NCBI GenBank assembly: GCA_963839685.1
Contig: CAWIVS010000009.1
Location: 62,001-126,000, forward strand
From: CADEED01 sp963839685
Lineage (GTDB): Bacteria; Pseudomonadota; Gammaproteobacteria; Steroidobacterales; Steroidobacteraceae
DNA length: 64,000 nt
Direction of reading: 5' to 3'
In this document: piece after piece, positions 1 to 8,394 of the stretch
How positions within the stretch are numbered: position 1 is the first letter of the stretch
Layout of the letters: the number at the start of each line of letters is the position of its first letter
Program-made: the position numbers and the translations under genes
Notes under the pieces: model-generated
What the model was told of the DNA's origin: nothing
The model's database searches: none
What the model saw: the letters and a program-made list of their open reading frames with translations, nothing else

Positions 1-237
1 TGTACTTCGAAACAAGCGCCCCGACGTACCGCCGCAAAGGGAGACTGGCTATCTGCGGTGTTTCGCCCGCCTTTGTCCGTTCCAACCCCCCGAAATTGCT
101 CGGATTTCCCGACGCTTTTCCATCCTTGAACTCTTTCAAGCAATTCGCCGCGTTTTTCACTACCATTCGCGCCTCGAAAAACCCCCTGCTCCGGGGTTTC
201 CCCGACCCAACCCCTGAATTCTTAACGGAAAATTGCA

Positions 238-2400
238 ATGGCCCGTACAACGCCTCTCGCTGACATTCGCAACATCGGCATCATCGCGCACGTCGATGCC
301 GGCAAGACGACGACCACCGAGCGCATTCTTTATTACACGGGTCGCAAGCACACGATCGTGGAGATCCACGAAACGAAGGACCTGAAGTCCTCGACGACGA
401 CGGACTACATGGAACAGGAGCAGAAGCGCGGCATCACGATTCAGTCGGCCGCGGTCTCGACCTTCTGGCGCAAGAAGAAGATCAACGTCATCGACACCCC
501 CGGGCACGTGGACTTCACCATCGAGGTGAACCGCAGCTTGCGCGTGCTGGACGGCGCGGTGGTGGTGTTCGACGGCGTGGCGGGCGTGGAGCCGCAGTCG
601 GAGACCAACTGGCGCCTGGCTAACAACTACAACGTGCCGCGAATCTGCTACGTCAACAAGATCGATCGCTCGGGCGCGAACTTCGTGCGTTGCGTGGACA
701 TGATCAAGAACCGCCTCGGTGCGCGTCCGCTGGTGGTGCAGCTGCCGATCGGCTCGGAAGACAACTTCAAGGGCATGATCGACCTGGTCGATCAGCAGGC
801 CCTGGTCTGGGACTCGGACGACAAGGACGCGAAGTGGGCTGTTATTGATGTGTCCGACGGCAAGGGCCTGGCTGACAAGCTCGGCATCACGGTGCCCTCG
901 GATCGCAAGATCCTCGACAACTACGCCAAGTACCGCTCGGAGCTCGTAGACACCGCGCTCGAGATGGATCACGACGCGATGGAGAAATACCTCACCGACG
1001 ACGTGCCGCCGACCGCGGACGTCCTGCGCGCCTGCATCCGCAAGGGTGTGATCACGAGCGCGTTCAACCCGGTGTTGTGTGGCTCCTCTTATAAGAACAA
1101 GGGCGTGCAGCAGTTGCTGGATGCCGTGGTCGACTACATGCCGGCCCCGACGGACGTCGAAGCCATCAAGACGGTGGACGAGGACGGCAATCCGATCGGC
1201 GAGCGCAAGACCTCGGATGACGAGCCCTTTGCCGGTCTCGCGTTCAAGGTGATCAACGACGCCTACGGCGCGCTGACCTTCGTGCGCGTGTACTCGGGCG
1301 TGCTCACCAAGGGCATGTCGGTGACGAATACGACGCGCGGCAAGCGCGAGAAGATCGGCCGCATGGTCGAGATGTTCGCCGACAAGCAGAATCCGATCGA
1401 AGAAGCACGCGCGGGCGACATCATCGCGCTGGTCTCGCTGGCCGAGACGGACACCGGCGACACGCTGTGCGACACAGAACATCAGGTGGTGCTGGAGCGC
1501 ATGCGCTTCCCGGACCCGGTCATCAGCGTGTCGGTGAAAGCCAAGCTCAAGGCCGAAGCCGAGAAGTTCGGCGCGGCGCTCGGCAAGATGGTGCGTGCCG
1601 ATCCCTCGCTGCACCTGGAAACAGATCGCGAGACCAACGAGACCATCCTGCGCGGCATGGGCGAGCTGCACCTCGAAGTGACGCTCGATCGCATGCGCAC
1701 GGAGTTCGGCGTGGAAGGCCTCATGGGTGAGCCGCAGGTGGCCTACCGTGAGAGCTTCACCAAGAACATCGACGAGCACTACGTGCACAAGAAGCAGACC
1801 GGCGGTTCGGGCCAGTTCGCCGAGGTGTGGATCAAGTTCGAGCCGCTGGAGCGCGGCAAGGGCTTCGAGTTCGTGGACGAAACCACCGGCGGCTCGGTGC
1901 CGCGCGAGTTCGTGCCGGCCGTGGAAAAGGGCTTGAAGATCCAGAAGGAAGACGGCGTACTGGCGCACTTCCCCACCGTGGACTTCCGCGCCACGCTGCA
2001 TGACGGCAGCTACCACGACGTCGACTCGAACGCCCTGACGTTCGAAATCGCCGCCAAGGCCTGCTTCCGCGAAGCCATCCGCAAGGCCGGCCCGCAGCTG
2101 CTCGAGCCGGTGATGAAGGTCGAGACCGTGACCCCGGGCGACTACCTGGGCGACGTGATCGGCGACATGAACCGCCGCCGCGGCACGATCCTGGATCAGA
2201 TCGAGCGTGGAGCGAACATCGCTGTCGTGGCCACCGTTCCGCTGAGCGAAATGTTCGGCTACATCGGCCAGCTGCGTTCCATGACCTCCGGTCGCGCTTC
2301 ATTCACGATGGAGTTCTCGCACTACGATCCGGTGCCGAGGAACGTGGCCGACGAAGTCATCGCCGAAGTGCAGAAGCGCAAGGCCGCCGCGAACGCGTAA
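238..2400 (+). CDS. fusA: Elongation factor G (stand-alone copy)
   Basis: Ribosomal translocase GTPase that moves tRNA-mRNA after peptide bond formation; cytosolic. The 720-residue protein has the G1 loop AHVDAGKTTTTER at residues 17-29, DTPGHVDF at 86 and NKID at 140, followed by the usual EF-G domains II-V with the conserved RGMGELHLEV stretch and a C-terminal GYIGQLRSMTSGRA motif. It is slightly longer than the usual ~700 residues, partly because of extra residues in switch I (HETKDLKSSTTTD before YMEQEQKRGITI). It is not next to rpsL, rpsG or tuf, so it is either a relocated or a second EF-G. The ATG at 238 is chosen because it gives the standard MARTTP start. A rho-independent terminator follows at 2460-2488. 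Confidence 0.96.
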   Translation: MARTTPLADIRNIGIIAHVDAGKTTTTERILYYTGRKHTIVEIHETKDLKSSTTTDYMEQEQKRGITIQSAAVSTFWRKKKINVIDTPGHVDFTIEVNRSLRVLDGAVVVFDGVAGVEPQSETNWRLANNYNVPRICYVNKIDRSGANFVRCVDMIKNRLGARPLVVQLPIGSEDNFKGMIDLVDQQALVWDSDDKDAKWAVIDVSDGKGLADKLGITVPSDRKILDNYAKYRSELVDTALEMDHDAMEKYLTDDVPPTADVLRACIRKGVITSAFNPVLCGSSYKNKGVQQLLDAVVDYMPAPTDVEAIKTVDEDGNPIGERKTSDDEPFAGLAFKVINDAYGALTFVRVYSGVLTKGMSVTNTTRGKREKIGRMVEMFADKQNPIEEARAGDIIALVSLAETDTGDTLCDTEHQVVLERMRFPDPVISVSVKAKLKAEAEKFGAALGKMVRADPSLHLETDRETNETILRGMGELHLEVTLDRMRTEFGVEGLMGEPQVAYRESFTKNIDEHYVHKKQTGGSGQFAEVWIKFEPLERGKGFEFVDETTGGSVPREFVPAVEKGLKIQKEDGVLAHFPTVDFRATLHDGSYHDVDSNALTFEIAAKACFREAIRKAGPQLLEPVMKVETVTPGDYLGDVIGDMNRRRGTILDQIERGANIAVVATVPLSEMFGYIGQLRSMTSGRASFTMEFSHYDPVPRNVADEVIAEVQKRKAAANA

Positions 2401-2402
2401 TC

Positions 2403-2439
2403 AAATGGGGACATTCCTGATTTGCTAGCAAATCGGGAC
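2403..2439 (+). repeat. Palindromic repeat, copy R1 (CTAGCAAA family)
   Basis: A GGGGACATTCC stretch leads into the perfect 16-bp palindrome GATTTGCTAGCAAATC (2419-2434) and then GGGA. It starts three bases after the fusA stop codon. Related copies are at 8358, 16712, 29942, 34026, 43206 and 56785. Confidence 0.75.
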
Positions 2440-2459
2440 GCGCCTCAAGTAGATATGAA

Positions 2460-2488
2460 GGGCGGGTGCGCAGTCACCCGCCCTTTTT
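2460..2488 (+). terminator. Rho-independent terminator of fusA
   Basis: Perfect 9-bp stem GGGCGGGTG (2460-2468) / CACCCGCCC (2475-2483), six-base loop, followed by five T. Confidence 0.92.
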
Positions 2489-2670
2489 CTCAGCCCACCA
2501 AGATAATCGCGCGGGAATAACGCCTACAAGCGATTCGCCGCTGGATGACATCGCACCGGCGCGTAGTCGGGCATGGTGGGGTCGAGCTTGCGTTCAGCGT
2601 CCGGACCAGGACACCGCGCCTGACCGCACTTCTCTTGCGCCTACAGGCTTTCGCTATAGGAAGGTATCGC

Positions 2671-3357
2671 ATGAGCAGTGGTAAGGCCTTTGTGCCAGCG
2701 CGGCAGCTGATCCTTGCCGGGGTATTTGCATTCGGTGTTCCGGCGGTGTTCGCCCACGTGCCGACGAGCAATCGTGACGACCTGAAGGTCACGATGCGTG
2801 TCATGGATCCGGATGCAATCGAACCAGGGCAAATTATTCGAAAGATTCCGCCGGCCAGACCCAAACGACGGGGTGAGGCAGACGACAACCCCACGAATGA
2901 TCTGGCCAACCCGAACGGGAATGACGAGCCGGACGAAACCGGAACACCAGCCGATCCCGTAGCACCTGCTGACCCGGGCACACCTCCTGACCCTGGCACA
3001 CCCGTTGATCCAGGGACGGTGCCCAATCCGGGGCCGGTTGCCGATCCCGGTGGTGAGAATGATCACGGTGGACAAGGCCCTGGGCGAGGTCCGGATCCGG
3101 GCGATCGGGGTGAGGAATTTGGTCACCAGGTTTCTGACGACGCGAGAAATCACGGCGAAGACGCTCGTCAGCACCCAAAGCCGCCACCACCACCGAGGGA
3201 CGAACCTCGTAGCCCACCAGAACCTCGTGGCCCACCTGATGATCCAGGTCACGACCCAGGTCACGGCCCAGGTCATGATCCGGGTCACGGCCCAGGTCAT
3301 GGACCAGGTCATGACCCACCGCACGACCCACCGCACGACCGTAAGCCGCACGACTGA
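2671..3357 (+). CDS. Secreted Pro-rich protein with Gly-His-Pro repeats (module copy 1)
   Basis: Function unknown. The ATG at 2671 follows GGAAGG with good spacing and opens a signal peptide (hydrophobic core LILAGVFAFGVPAVFA, residues ~13-28). Next is a short conserved block, DDLKVTMRVMDPDAIEPGQI near residues 35-54, then a low-complexity tail. The tail has PADPGTPPDPGTPVDPG-type repeats in the middle and, over the last ~40 residues, a histidine-rich array of HDPGHGPG units. The block matches the 158-residue protein at 24173, where it reads LDVTMRIIVDPDAKVPDEIV, so the two are paralogues. Each is followed directly by a TPR/beta-barrel gene, here three bases downstream. The histidine-rich tail is absent from the other copy. 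A metal-binding or periplasm-spanning role is possible but is only inference. Confidence 0.8.
   Translation: MSSGKAFVPARQLILAGVFAFGVPAVFAHVPTSNRDDLKVTMRVMDPDAIEPGQIIRKIPPARPKRRGEADDNPTNDLANPNGNDEPDETGTPADPVAPADPGTPPDPGTPVDPGTVPNPGPVADPGGENDHGGQGPGRGPDPGDRGEEFGHQVSDDARNHGEDARQHPKPPPPPRDEPRSPPEPRGPPDDPGHDPGHGPGHDPGHGPGHGPGHDPPHDPPHDRKPHD
3241..3350 (+). repeat. Coding tandem repeat, 12-bp unit (GHDP/GHGP)
   Basis: Degenerate 12-bp units of the type CCAGGTCACGAC are repeated about eight times inside the 3' end of the Pro-rich gene and encode alternating GHDP and GHGP tetrapeptides, ending in PPHD units. Confidence 0.8.
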
Positions 3358-3360
3358 CCC

Positions 3361-4613
3361 ATGCGCTTTGCGGGGAGCGCATTTCTCGTTTGGTTCGCGC
3401 TGTTAGCGGGAGCGCGCGCCTGGGCCAACGACGCGGAGGCCCTGTCGCATTTCGCCGAGGCAGTGCCGCGTTCGACGCTGAAGACTTTTCCAAGGCGCGC
3501 GTACTCTTCGAGCAGGCACTTGCGACCGGGATGGAGGGCCCCGCGATCCACTACAACATTGCGGCCGCCTCCTACCTCGGTGGAGATCTGCCGCGCGCCG
3601 AACGGGAATTCCGCGAAGTCGCGCGCACGCCGTCGATGGCTGCGCTTGCCCACTACAACCTCGGTCTCGTTGCACTGGAACGTCGCAATGAGCGCGAAGC
3701 ACGCGACTGGTTCCAGCGCACCATCCAGGAATCTCCGGATGAGCGCCTGGTGGAACTCGCGTCTCAACGCCTCGCGGAGTTGCCGGAGCCGCGCGCGTCG
3801 GGGGTTTGGTCTTACTACACGCGAGGCGGTGTCGGCTACGACGACAACATCGCGCTCCGCTCGAGTTCGATCGAAGGCGCGGCAACCGGCAATGAAGACT
3901 CGTACGTCGAGCTGATTTTCGGAGGCAACTATTCCATCGGGCCATGGCACATCGATACTGGCGGGGGAATCCTCGAGTACATGAGCCAGGATGAATTCAG
4001 CCAGAGCTCATTTTCCGTGGGGGGCGCCCGCGGCTTCACCCTGGACAACTGGTACTTCGAGCTCGGCGTGTATGGAGCACAATTTTCGCTCGGCGGTGAG
4101 GTCTTCGAACAGGACGTAGCGGCCGCAGCGCAGCTCATGCGGACGTTTTATGGAGGAAGCCGGCTCCGCGCCCAGATTCGCGCCAGCTCGGTCGATGGCA
4201 AGTCTGACTTCTCGGGCTTGACCGGAGAACGCAAGGAGTTCGGCCTGTACTACGACTGGGGCCGGAGGTCATGGAGATTCGGCGCGCACGCGCGCGCGGA
4301 GATCAATGACACTCAGGACGCGGTATTCGGATCGCGCTGGATCCAGCTCGGCGCAGAGGCGCGTTACTCCTGGTCGCCAATGTGGGGACTCACGGCCATC
4401 GCCGCCATGCGTCGCATACACCATCCCGCGCAGACTGAGACACTGGATGCCTGGAACGACAACCGCGCGACGGTACAAGTGGGCATCACGCGCGCGCTCT
4501 GGAGCCGGGCCCAGTTGTTCGTGCGCTTCGAGCACCAGCGCAACGATTCACCGGTAGTGGGTTATGACTATGAGCGCAACTGGGTGGCCGCTTCCGTTGA
4601 GACCTGGCGCTGA
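3361..4613 (+). CDS. TPR plus C-terminal beta-barrel protein (module copy 1), frameshifted
   Basis: Predicted outer-membrane protein. The ATG at 3361 opens a clear signal peptide (MRFAGSAFLVWFALLAGARA), but the reading frame changes near 3459-3466. Before it the frame reads HFAEA and after it SAAFDAEDF, which together match the paralogue at 24661 (ARFTEARAAFDSENF). One missing base explains this. After the break come about three TPR-like helices (FEQALATGMEGPAIHYNIAA, AHYNLGLVALERR) and then ~280 residues of alternating beta-strand sequence ending WVAASVETWR, with a terminal aromatic region typical of beta-barrels. Layout and sequence match copy 2 throughout. The general architecture recalls SlaM/DUF560-type TPR-barrel proteins, but no specific family is claimed. 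Confidence 0.75.
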
Positions 4614-4647
4614 ATCTCGATCAGCGCGCCCGTCCGGCCAACCCTCC

Positions 4648-6019
4648 ATGCGCGCAATCCTTGCTTGCACCGCCTGCCTTTTCGTCCTCGCGCCCGCGTA
4701 CCCCGCCGCCGCGCCCGCGGACGGCTCCGCCGGCCGGATGGACCAGATCGTCCAGTACTGGGTCGACGACCATCAGTTCATGGGCGCAGTCCTCGTCGCG
4801 CGCGGCGACAAGATCCTCTTCAAGAAGGCGTATGGCTCGGCGAACCTGGAGTGGAGCATCCCGAACACCACGACCACCAGGTTCCGCATCGCCTCGGTCA
4901 CCAAGCAATTCACGGCCGCGGCAATCCTGCTGCTCGAGGAGCGCGGCAAACTCAGAATCGAAGATCCAATCAAGAAGTACTACCCTGACGCGCCCGCCGC
5001 CTGGGACAAGATCTCGCTGGTGAACCTGCTGCAACACACCTCGGGCATCGCGAATTACACGGATGAACCCGACATGGGATCGTGGATGACCCAGCCCAAC
5101 ACGCCGGCCGAGCTCGTGAAGCGCGTGCGCGACAAGCCGCTGCAGTTCGAGCCTGGTGCCGAGATGCGCTACTCGAACACGGGCTACGTGCTCCTCGGCA
5201 TTGCCATCGAGAAAGCCAGCGGCATGAGCTACGCGGCATTCCTCAAGCAAAACATCTTCGACCCGCTGGGAATGAAGGATTCGGGTTACGACGAGAACGA
5301 GCCCATCGTTGCGCGACGCGCGGCTGGTTATTCGCAGGGACCCACTGGGCCCATCAACGCCAAATACACGGACATGACAACGCCTTTCTCGGCGGGCGCG
5401 TTGTACTCGACCGTGGAAGACCTGCTGCGCTGGGAACGCGCACTGTTCGGCAAGAAGGTGCTGTCCGAGGCATCACTGAAGAAGATGACCACGCCGGGCA
5501 AGAACGATTATGCGTTTGGGCTGTACGTCAGTGAAAATGGACGGCCGACTCGTCATCCGGCACGCGGGAGGTATAGCCGGTTTCAACTCGCACCTGAAGT
5601 ACTTCCCGCAGGATGCTGTGACCGTGGTGGCGCTGTCGAACCTGAACGGCTTCGGCACCGACAGGATCGCCGACCAATTGAGTGCGGTGGCTCATGGCGA
5701 GGCCGTGGTGCTGCCGCCCGAACGCAAGTCGGTGCCGGTCGCCAGGAGCATCCTCGAGAAGTATGTGGGTACCTACCAACTCGGTCCCAACTTCAATATC
5801 TGGTTCACCATCGAAGGCGATCAGCTCATGAGCCAGGCTACCGGCCAGCCGAAATTCGCCGTGAATGCGGAATCCGAAACGAAATTCTCGCCGACGGCAT
5901 TTGAGGCGCAGCTCGAGTTCCAGACGGATGCGAGTGGCAAAGTCGAGAGCGTCATCATTCACCAGGGCGGACGTGACACCGTCGCGCCACGCATCAGTGA
6001 TTCGGCAGCGCAGCAGTAA
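4648..6019 (+). CDS. Serine hydrolase, beta-lactamase/class C PBP family, frameshifted
   Basis: Secreted or periplasmic serine beta-lactamase-fold hydrolase (esterase/D-Ala carboxypeptidase-like). The ATG at 4648 starts a signal peptide ending near PAYPAAAPA. The family motifs are present: SVTK (SxxK nucleophile) near residue 90, YSNTGY (YxN) near 173, and HAG near the C-terminus in RHAGGIAGF. The frame changes at the A4 run 5534-5537. Upstream reads KNDYAFGLYVS and downstream reads MDGRLVIRHAGG, which is the expected family order, so one extra A is the simplest cause. The C-terminal ~100 residues resemble the DUF3471-type tail seen in many such hydrolases. Substrate cannot be inferred. Confidence 0.85.
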
Positions 6020-6029
6020 CAACTCTCGG

Positions 6030-6413
6030 CTAACCTCTCGCAACCGCCTCGATGTTGTTGCCGTCCGGATCCAGGACGAAAGCGCCGTAGTAGCCCGCCT
6101 CTCGCGGGCCGGGTTTGCCATTGTCGCGGCCACCGGCCGCGAGCGCGGCTCGATAGAACTCATCGACCATCGCGTTGTCCTTCGCGGCAAACGCCACGTG
6201 CATCTGGTTGATGCCCGCGCGCGAGCCTTCGACCCAGTACGACGGGCGAAGGATTCCAATCCAGAGATACGGAATCTGCCCCGCGCCGCGGCCTAACAAG
6301 AAGAAGTCCTTGTGGGGCGTGGCGATTCCGAGGCCCAGCGCCTTGGCGACCGCGTCGTAGAACGCACGGGCCTTGGAAAGATCCGTCACCACGATTCCAG
6401 TGTGATCGAGCAT
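6030..6413 (-). CDS. VOC family protein (glyoxalase/bleomycin resistance fold)
   Basis: 127-residue single-domain VOC protein. It begins MLDHTGIVVTDLSKARAFYD and ends AFVLDPDGNNIEAVARG, the normal first and last beta-alpha-beta segments of the fold, with metal-ligand-type His near residue 4 and Glu near 122. The ATG at 6413 has a strong GGAGGT site just upstream. Such proteins may be lyases, dioxygenases or isomerases; no substrate is indicated. It converges with the serine hydrolase ten bases away. Confidence 0.88.
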   Translation of the reverse strand: MLDHTGIVVTDLSKARAFYDAVAKALGLGIATPHKDFFLLGRGAGQIPYLWIGILRPSYWVEGSRAGINQMHVAFAAKDNAMVDEFYRAALAAGGRDNGKPGPREAGYYGAFVLDPDGNNIEAVARG

Positions 6414-6541
6414 CGCGCACCTCCAATGTCGGATGCTCGAATGCTGGCGCGCCAGTGCCTACCCGTCTGTCGCGTACTAACCACCATCTTCGCGGGGCGG
6501 GTTCCTACGAACCCGGTTACGTCGTGCGCTAAGCTCGCGAC

Positions 6542-7319
6542 ATGGGCACGCGTAAAGCCGGCAGGATTTTCGTGGGCGTCGGTGGCTGGAACTTCGCCCC
6601 ATGGCGCGGCAGTTTCTACCCCAAGGGCCTGGCGCAGGCGCAAGAGCTGCATTACGCGAGCCGCCACCTCACCTCGATCGAGATCAACTCGACGTTTTAC
6701 GGTTTGCAGAAGCCAGCGACGTTCCAGAAATGGCACGACGAGACGCCCGACGGATTCATGTTCAGCGTCAAGGCGCCGAGGTTCGTGACACACCGCAAGC
6801 GCCTCGCGGACACCAGTGTTCAACGCTTTCTCGAGAGCGGGATTCTGCGACTCGGTGCCAAGCTCGGTGCGATCAACTGGCAGCTCCCGCCTACCATGCC
6901 ATTCGACGCGGAGGACGTGGCGGCATTTCTCGCTCAGCTGCCGCGCAAGCTGGAGGACCGCACGCTGCGTCACGCCCTCGAAGCGCGTCATCCGAGTTTC
7001 GATTGCGAGGAATTTATCGCGCTGGCGCGCAAACATGAAGTGGCGATCGTGGAGGCTGGCGACTCGGAATATCCCCGGATCAAGGCGCGTACCGCACCCT
7101 TCAGCTATTTGCGCATCATGGGCACGAAGGCCGGTGCACCGAAGGGCTATGCGCCCGCGGCACTGGCCCGCTGGCGGGAACATGCGACAAGCGCTGGCTC
7201 GAGACGGCAACGTATTTTTTTACTTCATCAGCGGCGCCAAGGAGCGCAATCCGCTGGCGGCGATCGCGTTGCTCGCGGCTCTCGAGCCCCCCGTCGAGTC
7301 AGCGAGTCGGGGCGGGTGA
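6542..7319 (+). CDS. DUF72 domain protein, frameshifted
   Basis: DUF72 TIM-barrel-like protein of unknown biochemical role (YecE family). Family signatures are visible: GVGGWNFAPWRGSFYP near the N-terminus, the IEINSTFYGLQ strand, and FSVKAPRFVTH. The frame changes at about 7186-7195: WREHATS is followed in another frame by ALARDGNVFFYFISGAKERN, which is the conserved last strand of the family (VYFISGAK). A one-base indel restores the full ~258-residue protein. A hairpin terminator overlaps the end. Confidence 0.85.
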
Positions 7320-7338
7320 GCTATCACCCGCGCTTTTC
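7312..7338 (+). terminator. Rho-independent terminator after DUF72 gene
   Basis: 8-bp stem GCGGGTGA (7312-7319) / TCACCCGC (7324-7331) with loop GCTA, followed by GCTTTTC. It overlaps the end of the DUF72 gene and the tail of the convergent hydrolase gene. Confidence 0.8.
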
Positions 7339-8273
7339 ATTTGCCCGTATCAAATTTTCTGAACCACTCGATCGTGGCTGCATCCCTCTCGGCGCCACGG
7401 CCGCCAATCACATGCTGCTCGCCCTCGAACACGAGGAGCTGGTGTTTCTTGCCGAGTCGGGTGAGCTCGGCATCCATGCGTTGCGACTGCGACACGGGGA
7501 TGTCCTCATCCGCGCCGCCATGCATGAGGAGCACGGGCACATTGATGCGCTCCGCCCAGCGTAGTGCCGAGCGTGTGCGGATGATCTCTTCGCGCTGCGT
7601 GGAAAAATCCGGCCACACCAGCGGCGCGGCCCGCTCCTGCGGTGCGCCGGGCGCTACCAGGGCCTCCAGGTCCGTGAATGCGCCCCACACGGCCGCGGCG
7701 CGCGCCGGGAAACCATCTCGCAACGCCATGTACACCATCGCGCCGCCGCGTGATTCTCCCGCCAGGTACAGGCGCGTCGCGTCCGCGCCCTCGATGCGAG
7801 GCAGGAGCGGCGCCAGGTTCATGAGATCGTGCAGGTCGGCACCACCGAGTTGGTCGCGCCCCGCCCAGCCGTTACTGCCGCGATAGTGAGGCGCCACCAC
7901 GATGAAGCCGGCCTCGGCGTAGCGATGCGCCATGACCAGCATCTCGCCGGCGAAGCCGTTGGGGCGTATGAAGCTGCCACGATTGAAAACGATCACCGGC
8001 GCGGCTTTCGCGAGTGGTTTCAGCGGGTCGATAGAGATAAGCTCCGACCGTCAATCCATCACTCTGGTAAGTAAACTGCCGCATCTCGTAGCGCGTATCG
8101 GCCCGCGCCACCTCATACTCGGAACGGTTGGACGCGAAACCGATGAGACGATCGCTGTCGTACTCGGGCAGCGTGACGACAGAAAAATCGAGTGCCGCGC
8201 CTGATGGCGCGCGCGATGTAGTGCAGGCGGTGGCCAATACGGCTGCCGCGAGAAAGGTCATCAGGATGCGCAT
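7337..8273 (-). CDS. Prolyl-oligopeptidase-type alpha/beta hydrolase lipoprotein, frameshifted
   Basis: Putative exported serine hydrolase. The ATG at 8273 begins a lipoprotein signal (FLAAAVLATACTTS, lipobox LATAC). The catalytic domain carries the nucleophile elbow GESRGG (LYLAGESRGGAMVYM), a late Asp in MHGGADEDIPV and a His near the end (GEQHVIGG), as in S9-type peptidases/dienelactone hydrolases. The frame changes near 8021-8027: YRPA is followed, one base out, by LKPLAKAAPVIVFNRGSF. A one-base indel gives a continuous ~312-residue protein. Substrate unknown. Confidence 0.82.
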
Positions 8274-8357
8274 GCTCCAGCCCCTCGGTTGTTTCTGGAG
8301 ATACGAACGGAGATGGCGGGAGGTTGCAGTCCGCGCTTTCGCCTGCGACTCGCTCGG

Positions 8358-8394
8358 CCCCTTTTGCTAGGAAACGGGGGCTGCCCCCATTTAC
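8358..8394. repeat. Palindromic repeat, copy R2
   Basis: CCCCTTTTGCTAGGAAAC followed by the hairpin GGGGG-CTG-CCCCC and ATTT. It overlaps the stop codon of the SLC13 permease gene. Confidence 0.72.

Noticed and set aside
160..2016. 618-residue open frame on the minus strand opposite fusA
   Set aside because: It is the antisense of a highly conserved gene, its composition (many His, Arg, Leu, Val) is typical of a GC-rich shadow frame, and no family motif is seen.
3241..3350. Possible CRISPR-like direct repeats
   Set aside because: The 12-bp units are contiguous and coding, without spacers.
2641..3351. 236-residue minus-strand frame with TWAVT-type repeats opposite the Pro-rich gene
   Set aside because: Repeats are the complement of the GHDP coding array; the plus strand has the signal peptide and the paralogue.
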